DNA of 64,000 nucleotides from Candidatus Obscuribacterales bacterium. GTDB lineage: Bacteria; Cyanobacteriota; Vampirovibrionia; Obscuribacterales; Obscuribacteraceae. Below the pieces are notes generated by a model. The model did not search any database, was not told where the DNA came from, and worked only from the letters and a program-made list of their open reading frames with translations. Of the stretch, positions 21,061 through 30,454 are shown in pieces; the stretch's first letter is position 1, and each line of letters opens with the position of its first letter. Where the stretch lies: positions 620,001 through 684,000 of the forward strand of contig JAIETZ010000004.1 of assembly GCA_019744775.1 (NCBI GenBank). The letters are read 5' to 3'. A program made the translations under genes and the position numbers.

Positions 21061-21164
21061 GGAACAAGAAGCGTAGCAAGAGCGCCGGTGAGGCGGTCGC
21101 TGCGAAGCGAACCAGGGTTGCTGGACAGCTAACGAAAGTGAAGCGAAGCGAAACTGGCGCGTTA
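21061..21164 (+). repeat. Leader repeat copy 4, upstream of clpB
   Basis: Starts GGAACAAGAAGCGTAGC, then the 5' hairpin GCGCCGG-TGAGGCGG-TCGCTGC (one C-C mismatch, two G-U pairs). The second hairpin is GCT-GGAC-AGC (21120-21129), which preserves pairing by a compensatory change relative to GCC-GGAT-GGC elsewhere. A GTGAAGCGAAGCGAA tract and GGCGCGTTA end the copy, 18 nt before the clpB ATG. Confidence 0.85.
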
Positions 21165-21182
21165 CATCAAAGTAGGTAAGCT

Positions 21183-23831
21183 ATGAACTTAGAGCGATTT
21201 ACACATAAGGCCCAAGAAGCAGTTACTAATTGCCGCGCAATATTGTCCCGTTACGGGCAGAGTCAAGTGACTCCCGAGCACTTGCTTCTATCTCTGCTCG
21301 AACAAAACGAGGGACTTGCGCCCAAAATTTTGGAACGCCTCAAAGTAAATCCGGAAATCATCACCGAGGCAGTGACAAGATATTTGCAGAGCCAACCGAA
21401 GGGGTCCTCAATATCGCAAGCGAAAGATGAGCTCCATGTGTCCGCCCGCTTGATGTCGGTATTGGAAGACGCCAACAAAGAAGCGGAACGTCTCAAAGAT
21501 CAATTTATCAGCGTAGAACACCTCATGTTGGCGCTGGCTGAGAATAAGAAAGATCAAGCTGGTGCAATTCTTGAAAAACACGGCATAACCAAAAACAAAA
21601 TCCTGGAAGTCTTAAGTTCGATTCGCGGCAACCAATCCGTAACGAGCCAAGATCCTGAAGCAACTTATGAAGCGTTGCAGCGCTACGGACGAGATCTGAC
21701 AAAAGCTGCCGAACAAGGCAAGCTTGATCCTGTTATCGGTCGCGATGACGAAGTAAGACGCGTCATGCAGGTTTTGTCCCGCCGCACAAAAAACAATCCG
21801 GTTTTGGTTGGCGAACCTGGCGTCGGTAAAACAGCAATTGTCGAAGGACTTGCCCAACGTATAACCAAAGGTGATGTGCCTGAGGGTCTGAAAAACAAAA
21901 AACTCGTTTCGCTGGATATGGGAGCACTCATTGCCGGAGCTAAATTCCGTGGTGAATTTGAGGAGCGCCTGAAGGCAGTTCTCAAAGAAGTTATCGACAG
22001 CAATGGTGGCATTATTCTCTTTATTGACGAATTGCACACCGTTGTGGGTGCCGGCTCATCAGGTGAAGGCTCCATGGATGCCGGCAATTTGCTGAAACCA
22101 CCTTTAGCTCGTGGCGAGTTGCACTGCATAGGCGCGACAACCGTTGATGAATATCGCAAGCATATCGAGAAGGATCCCGCGCTTGAACGCCGTTTTCAGA
22201 TGGTCAATGTAGACGAGCCGGGTGTCGAGGAAACAATTTCCATATTACGCGGTTTAAAACAACGTTATGAAGTGCATCACGGTGTGCGCATTAAAGACTC
22301 AGCACTAGTTGCTGCTGCAGTTCTTTCGCATCGCTACATCACCGACCGTTTCCTGCCGGATAAAGCAATCGACCTAATTGATGAATCAGCCGCAAAAATG
22401 CGCATTGAAATCGATTCTATGCCGGCTGAACTCGACGAGATGGAAAGAAGACGCATTCAGTTAGAAATTGAACGCGAAGCCCTGAAGAAAGAAAAAGACG
22501 CTCAGTCAAAAGAGCGCCTGGAAAAACTCGAGCGGGAACTTGCCGAAATGCAAGAAGAAGCGGAAGTTCTTCGCGCGCGTTGGCAATCGGAAAAAGAAGC
22601 TCTACAGCGAATTCAGACTATTAAGGCCGATATTGAATCAACGCAAATTCAAATTGAGCAAGCCGAGCGCGTGACCGATTTAGCCAAAGCTGCCGAATTG
22701 AAATACGGCAAACTGACTGAATTAGAAAAACAGCTCAAGTCTGAAGAGGAAATCTTCAACAAGAAGAAGGGTCCAAGACTTCTTTCAGAAGAAGTAACAG
22801 AAGACGACATTGCTGAAATCGTCTCTAAATGGACAGGCATTCCTGTAACCAAGTTGATGGAAGGCGAAGTGCAAAAACTTCTCAAATTAGAAGAGCATTT
22901 GCACAAGCGCGTAATTGGACAAGAAGAAGCAATTTCCGTCGTCTCCAACGCCGTTCGTCGTGCACGCGCAGGTCTGCAAGACCCTAAGCGTCCTATTGGT
23001 AGTTTCCTGTTTTTAGGACCAACAGGCGTTGGCAAAACAGAACTTGCCAAAGCACTGGCAGAGTTTCTCTTTGACGACGAACAAGCAATTGTACGCATTG
23101 ATATGTCTGAATATCAGGAAAGACACACAGTGGCTCGTCTAATCGGCGCACCACCTGGATACATCGGCTTTGACGAAGGCGGTCAATTAACAGAAGCCGT
23201 GCGCCGCCGCGCGTATACTTGCGTTCTTTTCGATGAAATTGAAAAGGCTCACCCTGATGTGTTCAACGTGCTTCTGCAAGTTCTCGATGAAGGACATTTG
23301 ACCGATTCCAAAGGTCGCAAGGTGGACTTCAAGAACACAATCATCATCATGACCTCCAACATAGGCAGCCAGTATATCCTCGACTATCAGGTTAGAGCAG
23401 CAGTTGACGGTGATGACCATTACCCGCAAATGAAAGAAAGGGTAATGGAAGCATTGCGCGAACATTTCCGTCCAGAATTCCTCAACCGCATAGATGAAAC
23501 CGTTGTCTTCCATGCTTTAACAGCCGAGCAACTGAAGAAAATTGTCGATCTGCAATTGCATATTCTCAACAAGCGCATTGCTGATAGAAAAATTGAACTC
23601 CAGACAACAGAAACTGCTCGCGACTGGCTGGCTCGCATTGGTTACGACCCTGTGTTTGGGGCCCGTCCGCTTAAGCGCTTGATTCAAAAAGAAATTGAGA
23701 ATCCGTTGGCGCTCAAGCTTCTGGAAGGTCAGTTTGCCGACGGAGATACAATTGAGGTTGATTCAGACGGCAAAAGTGAAGATCTTATCTTCCGAAAGAC
23801 CTCTGAGCTTGTCTCGCAAAGCAAACACTAA
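21183..23831 (+). CDS. clpB: ATP-dependent disaggregase ClpB
   Basis: 882 residues, standard for ClpB. The Clp N-domain pair comes first ([20 protein letters not shown]). The first AAA+ module has Walker [10 protein letters not shown] near 209, and the long coiled-coil middle domain (about 410-520) that separates ClpB from ClpA/ClpC is present. The second AAA+ module has [10 protein letters not shown] near 611 and the substrate-threading GYIGFDEGG loop. It solubilises protein aggregates together with DnaK in the cytoplasm. The ATG follows AAAGTAGGTAAG. A leader repeat copy lies in the presumed 5' untranslated region. It ends with a CTAA overlap with the convergent SDR gene. Confidence 0.97.
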   Translation: MNLERFTHKAQEAVTNCRAILSRYGQSQVTPEHLLLSLLEQNEGLAPKILERLKVNPEIITEAVTRYLQSQPKGSSISQAKDELHVSARLMSVLEDANKEAERLKDQFISVEHLMLALAENKKDQAGAILEKHGITKNKILEVLSSIRGNQSVTSQDPEATYEALQRYGRDLTKAAEQGKLDPVIGRDDEVRRVMQVLSRRTKNNPVLVGEPGVGKTAIVEGLAQRITKGDVPEGLKNKKLVSLDMGALIAGAKFRGEFEERLKAVLKEVIDSNGGIILFIDELHTVVGAGSSGEGSMDAGNLLKPPLARGELHCIGATTVDEYRKHIEKDPALERRFQMVNVDEPGVEETISILRGLKQRYEVHHGVRIKDSALVAAAVLSHRYITDRFLPDKAIDLIDESAAKMRIEIDSMPAELDEMERRRIQLEIEREALKKEKDAQSKERLEKLERELAEMQEEAEVLRARWQSEKEALQRIQTIKADIESTQIQIEQAERVTDLAKAAELKYGKLTELEKQLKSEEEIFNKKKGPRLLSEEVTEDDIAEIVSKWTGIPVTKLMEGEVQKLLKLEEHLHKRVIGQEEAISVVSNAVRRARAGLQDPKRPIGSFLFLGPTGVGKTELAKALAEFLFDDEQAIVRIDMSEYQERHTVARLIGAPPGYIGFDEGGQLTEAVRRRAYTCVLFDEIEKAHPDVFNVLLQVLDEGHLTDSKGRKVDFKNTIIIMTSNIGSQYILDYQVRAAVDGDDHYPQMKERVMEALREHFRPEFLNRIDETVVFHALTAEQLKKIVDLQLHILNKRIADRKIELQTTETARDWLARIGYDPVFGARPLKRLIQKEIENPLALKLLEGQFADGDTIEVDSDGKSEDLIFRKTSELVSQSKH

Positions 23832-25336
23832 TTAACCCTTTCCGGTCCGGTAAGCAAAGGTTTTGCCGTAGCAGAGGCAATGCCCTTAAGCATGCCATTA
23901 AAGATCAGATTGTGTAATGGCAAAACAGAAAACCAATACAGTATTCCCTCCAGCCCGGCAGGCAGGAACTTAGCGATCTGCCTTATCCGGGTCACACCCG
24001 GCGTTGCTGTTTCCAGTTCAAATTCCAAGACGGCTTGCCCCGGCAATTTCATCTCGGCAATCAAAACAAGTGATTTATTTTTTTGCACTTGTTTCACACG
24101 CCAAAAATCAAGGGCATCGCCGGTTCTCAGATCAACTAAATCACGCCTACCGCGCCTAAGCCCAACCCCGCCGAGCAACTTATCAATCAGTCCACGCAAC
24201 GCCCAGAGCCAATCAGCATAGTAGTAGCCGGTGACTCCACCCAATTGCACAATCGGCTGCCAGGCTTCCTCCGCTGTGCAACCGACCGTGACAAAACGCT
24301 CGTCGACAAGCAAGGTACCGCCGGCCCACTCAGGGTCATCCGGCATGCACCATTCTGAAGGTCTTATTGTTCCGGCATCAGTCCAATGACTTTCGATTTG
24401 TTGGTGCTGCAAACGATTGATAGCAAGATCAATAGCCTCTTTAGCGGTCAATAATCTTTGCGGCAAAAGATCGCGAATATCGTTGTTGATACAAATCGTC
24501 GGATTTCGTAAACCCTCAGCTAGCGGGCGAGCAATATAAGCCGGCACCGGTGTGACCAGGTGAATCCAATACGAAGAAAGACGCGGCGTGAAAACCGGCA
24601 CAGAAATAATTATCCTGGGTCTTAGTCCTGCCCGCTCGGCATAAATACACATTAAGTCCTTGTAGGTAAGTATTTCCGGGCCACCAATATCAAAAGTCGC
24701 GCCAAAAGTCGCTTCGTTGTCCAGACAGCCAATTAAATAGTGCAGGACATTCCTGATGGAAATTGGTTGAGACCTTGTGTGCACCCAGCGAGGAGTAACC
24801 ATTATGGGCAAACGATCGACCAGATAGCGCAATATTTCAAATGACGCACTTCCCGAACCAATAATCATAGCCGCTCTAAGGATCGTCACCGGCGTTGCGC
24901 CGGAACCAAGTATATGTGCGACTTCGGCCCTTGAGCTAAGGTGTTTGCTTAAGTTGTCGGACTCTTCTCCCAGTCCACCCAGATAAATAATTTGCCTGAG
25001 GTGAGACTTCCCACATGCCTCGGCCATGTTAAGAGCAGCAACCCTATCGGCATGAGCGAAATCATGATTTAACGGATTCATCGAATGCACAAGGTAATAG
25101 ACATGAGTGCAATCAGCAATCGCCTTTTCCACTGCCTCCTTGTCTTTCATATCCAGCTGAACCAATTCCAAATTAGGGTGCATCGCCCATGGACGAGAAA
25201 GCAATTTATCCAATGAGCGCGACGTGGCCTTTACAAAGTATCCGGCATTTAAAAGCCTGGGCACCAGCCGGCTGCCCACATAACCGGTTGCGCCGCTCAC
25301 CAAGACTTTCACTGGCGCCGCTTTCAGCTCAGACAT
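23828..25336 (-). CDS. SDR NAD(P)-binding protein fused to DUF2867
   Basis: 502 residues. Residues 8-300 are an atypical short-chain dehydrogenase fold with the nucleotide motif [17 protein letters not shown]. In place of a YxxxK active site the middle shows [15 protein letters not shown], typical of the NmrA/NAD(P)H-binding group. From about residue 340 a DUF2867 domain follows ([20 protein letters not shown] onward), a fold related to lipid-binding START-like proteins. Such fusions are widespread in bacteria and are annotated as oxidoreductases without a known substrate. It is convergent with clpB and unlinked in function. Confidence 0.8.
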   Translation of the reverse strand: MSELKAAPVKVLVSGATGYVGSRLVPRLLNAGYFVKATSRSLDKLLSRPWAMHPNLELVQLDMKDKEAVEKAIADCTHVYYLVHSMNPLNHDFAHADRVAALNMAEACGKSHLRQIIYLGGLGEESDNLSKHLSSRAEVAHILGSGATPVTILRAAMIIGSGSASFEILRYLVDRLPIMVTPRWVHTRSQPISIRNVLHYLIGCLDNEATFGATFDIGGPEILTYKDLMCIYAERAGLRPRIIISVPVFTPRLSSYWIHLVTPVPAYIARPLAEGLRNPTICINNDIRDLLPQRLLTAKEAIDLAINRLQHQQIESHWTDAGTIRPSEWCMPDDPEWAGGTLLVDERFVTVGCTAEEAWQPIVQLGGVTGYYYADWLWALRGLIDKLLGGVGLRRGRRDLVDLRTGDALDFWRVKQVQKNKSLVLIAEMKLPGQAVLEFELETATPGVTRIRQIAKFLPAGLEGILYWFSVLPLHNLIFNGMLKGIASATAKPLLTGPERVN

Positions 25337-25498
25337 TTAATCAACCTTTCAGCAACCCGCCTAAAACATTTACCGAGCTGCATTCAGCTTCACACTTACT
25401 TATTTTAACTGTCACCCTTTAGCAGCTTCTAAACTTTATGCGAAAGATTGCTGATTATTAGCACGGCTAAAGCCTTCATTTGCCTTATTAAGCTAATA

Positions 25499-26626
25499 AT
25501 GCAAGACTTAACTTCTATGGCAATTAAGATTGGATCGCTAACTCTCAATAGCAGAGTCTACGTGCCGCCGATGGCCGGCGTCACGGACATTGTCTATCGT
25601 TCTGTAGTTAGATTAGTCGACCCCAATTGCCTGATGTCCACCGAAATGGTTTCCAGCCGTGCTCTAATGCACCAGAAGGACACCAGGCTGATGGACCTTG
25701 ATACGGCAGAGCATCCTATAGGCATTCAGATATTTGGTCATGAGCCGGACGTAATGGCACAAGCTGCAGCGCGCGCACAGGCAAAAGGTGCTGATTTTGT
25801 GGACATCAACATGGGCTGCCCTGTCCCCAAAATCACCAAAGGCAAAGACGGTTGCGCGCTCATGAAAGAGCCTGATCTTGCTCGCGATATCATTCGCGAA
25901 GTAAGACAAGCAATTAGTATTCCTCTAAGCGTTAAATTCCGTCTTGGCTGGGACGACAACTCGCGTAATGCAGTTGAGTTTGGACGCATGGTTGAAGAAG
26001 CAGGCGGCGACGCAGTTACTGTACACGGCAGAACGCGTTCACAATTTTATTCCGGACAAGCCGATTGGCATGCCATAGGTGAAGTCAAAAAGGCGCTATC
26101 TGTCCCAGTTTTCGGTAATGGTGACGTATTTGATCCAACTGACGCAGCACGCCTATTGGAAATAACAGGTGCCGATGGAGTAGCTGTTGCACGCGGCAGC
26201 CTAGGCAATCCATGGCTCATTCCACGCATCACCAAATTCATTGATACAGGGATTCTCGAAGATACGCCAAATGACATAGATAAGTTGATTACGGCTTACA
26301 TCCATTGCATTAACCTCATCATGTACAAAGGCGAGAGAGTTGGCACCAACGAGTCACGCAAGCACATGATCAATTACACGAAGGGCATCCACAAGAGTGC
26401 GTCATTCCGAAACAGACTTACGCAAATAACAACAGCAGTAGAAGCCCATCAAGTGCTTTCCGAACTTGCTTTTCAGACCGAAGGGAAAGAAGGACTGGAA
26501 CGGTTTTTACGCGGCACCGAAAATCCAATGTATTTCACATACAGCGAAAATGTAGGACAACGCTATCGTGATGGTGGAAAATCTTTCCACACACCTGTGC
26601 AAGCTAATCTTGCAGTTGTTACTTAG
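25499..26626 (+). CDS. dusB: tRNA-dihydrouridine synthase
   Basis: About 375 residues; reduces selected uridines in tRNA D-loops using FMN and NADPH. The TIM-barrel begins VYVPPMAGVTDIVYR. The catalytic Cys is in DINMGCPVPK, followed by VKFRLGWDD, TVHGRTRSQFYSG and GNGDVFDPTDA with GADGVAVARGSLGNPW for FMN phosphate binding; this set fits the DusB subgroup. Three starts are possible. I take the ATG giving MQDLTSMAIKIG, but the next ATG (MAIKIG, 25517) is as good since neither has a strong ribosome site. The 162-bp spacer before it shows nothing recognisable. The 3' end overlaps a small convergent gene by 8 nt. Confidence 0.93.
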   Translation: MQDLTSMAIKIGSLTLNSRVYVPPMAGVTDIVYRSVVRLVDPNCLMSTEMVSSRALMHQKDTRLMDLDTAEHPIGIQIFGHEPDVMAQAAARAQAKGADFVDINMGCPVPKITKGKDGCALMKEPDLARDIIREVRQAISIPLSVKFRLGWDDNSRNAVEFGRMVEEAGGDAVTVHGRTRSQFYSGQADWHAIGEVKKALSVPVFGNGDVFDPTDAARLLEITGADGVAVARGSLGNPWLIPRITKFIDTGILEDTPNDIDKLITAYIHCINLIMYKGERVGTNESRKHMINYTKGIHKSASFRNRLTQITTAVEAHQVLSELAFQTEGKEGLERFLRGTENPMYFTYSENVGQRYRDGGKSFHTPVQANLAVVT

Positions 26627-26831
26627 TACCGAAAATCAGAATAATTTCGAAGATGGCGAACATGTAGGCAAACGGCACGGCGATAGTCGAAAACATTTCA
26701 ACGCCCCAGTCGAGATCTGCACCATCTTTCCAATCGCAGTACCAGAGGACGCCATTCCAGAAAGGCAAACGCCACCAGCCCATCAGTCCTGCCATGGCGG
26801 CGAATAATAGAATTACGTGCCAGAAATTCAT
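26619..26831 (-). CDS. Small two-helix membrane protein
   Basis: 70 residues from an ATG with GAGG ten bases upstream. It has two hydrophobic helices (about 4-22 and 46-68) separated by a Trp/Asp-rich hairpin (WNGVLWYCDWKDGADLDWG). There is no recognised family. I treat it as real because of the coherent two-helix design and the usable ribosome site, but coding status is unproven. It lies downstream of the rpoZ terminator on the same strand, so it needs its own promoter. Confidence 0.5.
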   Translation of the reverse strand: MNFWHVILLFAAMAGLMGWWRLPFWNGVLWYCDWKDGADLDWGVEMFSTIAVPFAYMFAIFEIILIFGTK

Positions 26832-26890
26832 TGCCTAAAGCCTCTTTCGTGGCAGAAGTATAAGTTCAAGCTTGCTTCATAGCAAGCAAA

Positions 26891-26922
26891 AAGACGGGCT
26901 TAAATCAATTTAAGCCCGTCTT
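26891..26922 (-). terminator. Intrinsic terminator of gmk-rpoZ
   Basis: A perfect 15-bp stem (AAGACGGGCTTAAAT and its complement) with a 2-nt gap at the centre is followed on the minus strand by TTTTTGC. It sits about 30 nt after the rpoZ stop. On the plus strand there is no T-run, so it acts for the minus-strand operon. Confidence 0.9.
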
Positions 26923-26952
26923 CAGTGGGGAAGTTACGAAAGTATTCCGTAA

Positions 26953-27171
26953 CTAATAAGGACGATAGATGCTTCCGCTTGGAGAAATGAGAATTGTGCC
27001 ATCTCCTTCAGCAGCGACCATTTGCAGAGCTTGGATAACTGCGTTTGTTACCTTTTGCTGCTCGCGTGTCTCATTCTTGATTTGCTTGGCGCGCTGAGCA
27101 ACCTTGAGCACTAGCTCGTAGCGGTTCTCATGCTTATCCAAAAGTCTATCTAGGATTCTTGTTGTATTCAT
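26953..27171 (-). CDS. rpoZ: RNA polymerase omega subunit
   Basis: 72 residues. Omega binds and stabilises the beta' subunit. The segment DKHENRYELVLKVAQRAKQI matches the conserved core of omega (NRYxLVxxxAxRARQL), and the downstream VTNAVIQALQMVAAEG corresponds to the helix with the KPVxxAxxEI position, here diverged. It lies two bases after gmk on the same strand, the conserved gmk-rpoZ arrangement, which supports the call. It ends at a strong terminator. Confidence 0.85.
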   Translation of the reverse strand: MNTTRILDRLLDKHENRYELVLKVAQRAKQIKNETREQQKVTNAVIQALQMVAAEGDGTILISPSGSIYRPY

Positions 27172-27173
27172 TT

Positions 27174-27767
27174 TCAGCCTAAACTGTGGGAATCAACTAT
27201 TTTACTACGTTCATGCTTGACTATGCTAATAAGTTTGGCCACAGCATCTTCTAAATTGTCATTAACAACTTCATAGTGAAACTCGTGTTTTTGGGTCAAT
27301 TCCTGGCTGGCTTTAGCCAAACGCAGGGCAATTTTCTCCGGCGTTTCAGTGGCGCGCCCTCTAAGACGCGACTCTAATTCTTCAAACGAAGGCGGTGACA
27401 AGAAGATGAGCAGGGCGGTCGGGCAGCATTTCTTTATTTGCATTGCCCCCTGAACTTCAATCTCCAGAATGACATCTAGTCCCGCTTTCAGCTGTTCATC
27501 AACCCATTTTTTTGGTGTTCCATAGCAGGCGCCGGCAAATTCAGCCCACTCAAGCACAGTGTTTTGCTTGACCAAATCTTCAAATTTAGCCTTGTCAACA
27601 AAGAAATAGTCGACACCTTCTACTTCGCCTGCCCGTTTTTCTCTGGTTGTAAGCGAAACTGACTTAACGACGTTAGGCACATCAGCCAAAATGCGCTGCA
27701 CGACAGTACCCTTACCAACGCCCGATGGGCCGGTAATTACAACTATCTTGCCTTGGGGAACTGCCAT
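27174..27767 (-). CDS. gmk: Guanylate kinase
   Basis: 197 residues; phosphorylates GMP to GDP with ATP. The P-loop is TGPSGVGKGTV near residue 12. The GMP-binding region is SLTTREKRAGEVEGVDYFF with VLEWAEFAGACYGTP, and the lid contains RLRGRATETPEKIALRL. It heads the gmk-rpoZ operon, whose stop and start are separated by two bases. The 69-bp divergent spacer to rqcH must hold promoters for both directions; I could not pick convincing hexamers. Confidence 0.96.
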   Translation of the reverse strand: MAVPQGKIVVITGPSGVGKGTVVQRILADVPNVVKSVSLTTREKRAGEVEGVDYFFVDKAKFEDLVKQNTVLEWAEFAGACYGTPKKWVDEQLKAGLDVILEIEVQGAMQIKKCCPTALLIFLSPPSFEELESRLRGRATETPEKIALRLAKASQELTQKHEFHYEVVNDNLEDAVAKLISIVKHERSKIVDSHSLG

Positions 27768-27836
27768 GGAAGTCCTGTTGCGTTACTATTTGGTGAAGTC
27801 CTACCATTAAACCCGAGAGAGCCGAAGAGATCAAAC

Positions 27837-29567
27837 ATGCAAGCTGTTGATGCTCTAACACTAAAAGCTGTTGTCGAAGAATTGAAGCTTCTTCTAACCA
27901 AGGCCAGGCTCGATAAAAGCCAGCAAACTGCTCGCGACGAGCTGTGCTTAACCTTTCGTCAGACAAGTGGGCAACAGCACCTCCTTTTATCAGCCAATAC
28001 GGCGATGGGTAGAATCTGCTTACTTGAGAAGGCCAAGACTTCCAAATTAAAGAGTCAATCTGCATTTGGTCTAGCTCTTAAAAAACATCTCGTCAGTGCA
28101 CAATTACTTTCCATTTCGGCAGTTGACGGCGAAAGAATTGTTGATCTCGTTTTTTCTTCCGTTGATGAACTTGGCTCCAGAAGCACGAAAGTTTTAACCG
28201 TTGAAATAATGGGCAAGCACAGCAATCTTATTTTTTGGGACAAGGAATCAGAAAAGATAATTGCCGCATCTCACAATGTCACCGCAGCAATGTCCTCCAA
28301 GCGAGAGATTGCCTCAGGTCTTCGCTATGTAAGACCGCCCAAGCAAAACAAACTGAACATCTTCTGCACGAATTTTGAGGAAGTAGCAAAAGCTGTAGAC
28401 AGTGCAGAGACAGTCGACGAAGATTTTCTGTTAAGCAAATTTTCTGGACTCGGGCGTCCATTAGCCGAAGAGTTAGCAAGTCAACTCAATGAATCAGAGG
28501 ACAAGTCCAATCAGCTCTGGAAAATGCTTAAGCAAATTCAAAAACTGGAAAACACAAAACCAGCCATGAGACTGGACCTAACTAAGTACAGCATATTCAG
28601 CTGGTCACATAACGGCGATGACATTGACCAATGGCAGGAATTCAAAAGTGCAAACGAATTAGTCGCAACCTACTACCAACAGCTAGAAGACAGAGTCAGT
28701 TTCAATCAGGCGCGAGAAGAACTTCGCTCACTAATAAGAACTGAGGAAAAAAGACTTTCCTCAAGATTGGCAGTCTCTGTTGATCAGCGCGATTCAGCTG
28801 CTGGATACGAAACACACAAACAATACGGAGATCTGCTTTTAGCCAATATCGCCAACATCACAGTGGGGCAGGAAGAAGTAACTGTCAGCAATTTCTACGC
28901 CGATGATCAACCGACAACAATAGCACTGGATCCAAGTTTATCGCCAAGCCAAAATGCGCAAGTCAAATACAAACTTTTCTCGAAGAACAAAGCTCGGTTT
29001 GAAGCAGCAGAAAAACATATCGGTCAAACAAGTGGACGCCTAGCAGTCCTAAAGCAATGTCTTGCAGATCTCGGCGAAGCCCTAACGAGAGATGATGTAG
29101 ATTTGGTCAAAGCGAATTTTGCCGGTCGGGATCCAACTCAATCGAAAATATTGAACAAAGATGCCGCCGGCGGAAAACCAATAATGTTCGGATCGTCAGA
29201 TGGAGTAACTATTCTTGTTGGTCGCAACCGCAAAGAAAACGAACTTATTCTTTCGAATGCCAAGCCTCACGAGATTTGGCTGCACGTGCTTGGTTCTCCG
29301 GGAAGCCATGTTCTAATTCGTTTGACGTCGAACAAAACAGAACCTCCGGCAAACACTTTGAAAGAAGCAGCTTACGCCGCCGCCTATTTCTCCAAGGCAA
29401 AAACATCCGGAATAACTCGGGTTACTTATACTCAGTGCCGATATGTCAAAAAACTGGGACCGGCAGGTGTCGTCAGTTATGAGAAAGAAAAGACAGTAGA
29501 AGTAGACCTTGCCGACAAGATGCCGCAAGGACTAAAAGACGAAATTGTGAAAAGGCAAATGAGTTAG
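27837..29567 (+). CDS. rqcH: RqcH/NFACT-family ribosome quality-control protein
   Basis: 576 residues from an ATG that gives the usual family N-terminus (MQAVDALTLKAVVEELKLLL). RqcH binds stalled 50S subunits and adds C-terminal alanine tails with Ala-tRNA; older annotations call it fibronectin-binding protein. The NFACT-N domain is followed by a coiled-coil stretch (about 290-420), and the NFACT-R domain is clear near 470-530: VGRNRKENELILSNAKPHEIWLH, read in two parts, then GSPGSHVLIR. In the N-terminal domain the conserved Asp-Arg pair appears as Glu-Arg (GERIVDLVF), a possible active-site variation. The stop overlaps lexA by TTAG. Confidence 0.9.
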   Translation: MQAVDALTLKAVVEELKLLLTKARLDKSQQTARDELCLTFRQTSGQQHLLLSANTAMGRICLLEKAKTSKLKSQSAFGLALKKHLVSAQLLSISAVDGERIVDLVFSSVDELGSRSTKVLTVEIMGKHSNLIFWDKESEKIIAASHNVTAAMSSKREIASGLRYVRPPKQNKLNIFCTNFEEVAKAVDSAETVDEDFLLSKFSGLGRPLAEELASQLNESEDKSNQLWKMLKQIQKLENTKPAMRLDLTKYSIFSWSHNGDDIDQWQEFKSANELVATYYQQLEDRVSFNQAREELRSLIRTEEKRLSSRLAVSVDQRDSAAGYETHKQYGDLLLANIANITVGQEEVTVSNFYADDQPTTIALDPSLSPSQNAQVKYKLFSKNKARFEAAEKHIGQTSGRLAVLKQCLADLGEALTRDDVDLVKANFAGRDPTQSKILNKDAAGGKPIMFGSSDGVTILVGRNRKENELILSNAKPHEIWLHVLGSPGSHVLIRLTSNKTEPPANTLKEAAYAAAYFSKAKTSGITRVTYTQCRYVKKLGPAGVVSYEKEKTVEVDLADKMPQGLKDEIVKRQMS

Positions 29568-30229
29568 GACATTTTACGGAAAAGTCCGACCACTACGCCT
29601 TTGATGTTCATTTCCTGAGTGCTCGGAACATAGATTGGTTCCATGTCCTTGTTAGCCGGCTGCAAGCGATAGCGTCCTTTTTCTTTGTAGAAACGCTTCA
29701 GAGTGGCCGTGTCATCATCAAGTACTGCCACAACTATTTCGCCATTTGTCGGTGAAGGATTCGGCTTCACAATAACGAAGTCGCCATCAAAGATGCCTTC
29801 TTCAATCATCGACTCACCTTTTACCTTCAAGGCAAAACAACCACTACCGGCATAACGACTCTCTACTTCCAAATATTCATCTGTTTCCAGTGCATCAATA
29901 GGATTACCGGCGGCAATAGTTCCCGCCATCGGAAGTCCTTTAGTAATAGGCATAACTGAAGCTGGTTTCGATTGACGCTTGCTATTAATCGAAATCGGTT
30001 CTGAGGAACCACCAATAACGCGCAGCGATCTATTTAGTCCCGGCTCCCACTGCACTAGCCCCTTTTTCTTTAGGGCCGCTACATGCTGGTGAACCGTCAT
30101 GCGATTTCTTAAGCCCATTGCCTGGGCCAACTCAGCCAATGTGGGTGGGTATCCTTGCTGTTCGGTCAAACTAGTAATTAATTTCAAAACCTCGCCCTGA
30201 CGGGGCGGCAACTGTTCAGTGATATTCAT
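29564..30229 (-). CDS. lexA: LexA repressor
   Basis: 221 residues. LexA represses SOS genes and self-cleaves when RecA filaments form. The N-terminal winged-helix (about 1-70, LAELAQAMGLRNRMTVHQHV) is joined by a long linker to the S24 peptidase domain. The Ala102-Gly103 cleavage site (MAGTIAAG), nucleophile Ser140 (KGESMIEEG) and general-base Lys178 (TATLKRF) are all present, so autocleavage should be intact. It lies downstream of a strong predicted promoter whose -10 overlaps an inverted repeat, suggesting autoregulation. It is convergent with rqcH. Confidence 0.96.
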   Translation of the reverse strand: MNITEQLPPRQGEVLKLITSLTEQQGYPPTLAELAQAMGLRNRMTVHQHVAALKKKGLVQWEPGLNRSLRVIGGSSEPISINSKRQSKPASVMPITKGLPMAGTIAAGNPIDALETDEYLEVESRYAGSGCFALKVKGESMIEEGIFDGDFVIVKPNPSPTNGEIVVAVLDDDTATLKRFYKEKGRYRLQPANKDMEPIYVPSTQEMNIKGVVVGLFRKMS

Positions 30230-30295
30230 TTTTGTCCTAACTAGTCCCTTATCTATCTGAAATTTCGAGTCGGGCTTTAAGAATCCTATAGATCC

Positions 30296-30331
30296 ATACG
30301 TAAGTATAGTACCAAGCAGATCGGTTGTCTA
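30296..30331 (-). promoter_or_regulatory. Predicted lexA promoter with overlapping operator-like repeat
   Basis: On the minus strand TAGACA (-35, 30326-30331), a 17-bp spacer and TATACT (-10, 30303-30308) match the sigma70 consensus at five of six positions each. The -10 is embedded in ATAC-N4-GTAT (30296-30307), an inverted repeat that could be the LexA autoregulatory operator. It does not match the well-known E. coli or B. subtilis SOS boxes, so operator identity is inference. Confidence 0.55.
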
Positions 30332-30340
30332 GTATCCCTT

Positions 30341-30430
30341 TACAAGAAGCGAAGCAAGGGCGGCGATAGAGCCGTCCGCTGCGCAACATAGGTGGCAGTG
30401 CCGGAGGCAGCGGAGGCGAAGTGGAACGTA
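30341..30430 (+). repeat. Leader repeat copy 5, between lexA and arginase
   Basis: The plus-strand copy starts ACAAGAAGCGAAGCAAGG. It has the 5' hairpin GCGGCGA / CCGCTGC with one bulge, the second hairpin GCC-GGA-GGC, and a shortened GGAGGCGAAGTGGAACGTA end. Unlike the other copies it does not precede a start codon: its 3' end faces the stop codon of the arginase gene, and it lies just upstream of the lexA promoter in opposite orientation. Confidence 0.75.
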
Positions 30431-30454
30431 GACGACACTAAATGTGTCGTCGGG

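Noticed and set aside
20870-21182. CIRCE or other HrcA operator before clpB or the dnaJ-like gene
   Set aside because: No TTAGCACTC-N9-GAGTGCTAA or close variant was found on either strand.
21612-23513. Long open frames antisense to clpB
   Set aside because: They are shadows of the biased coding strand; no ribosome sites or recognisable domains.
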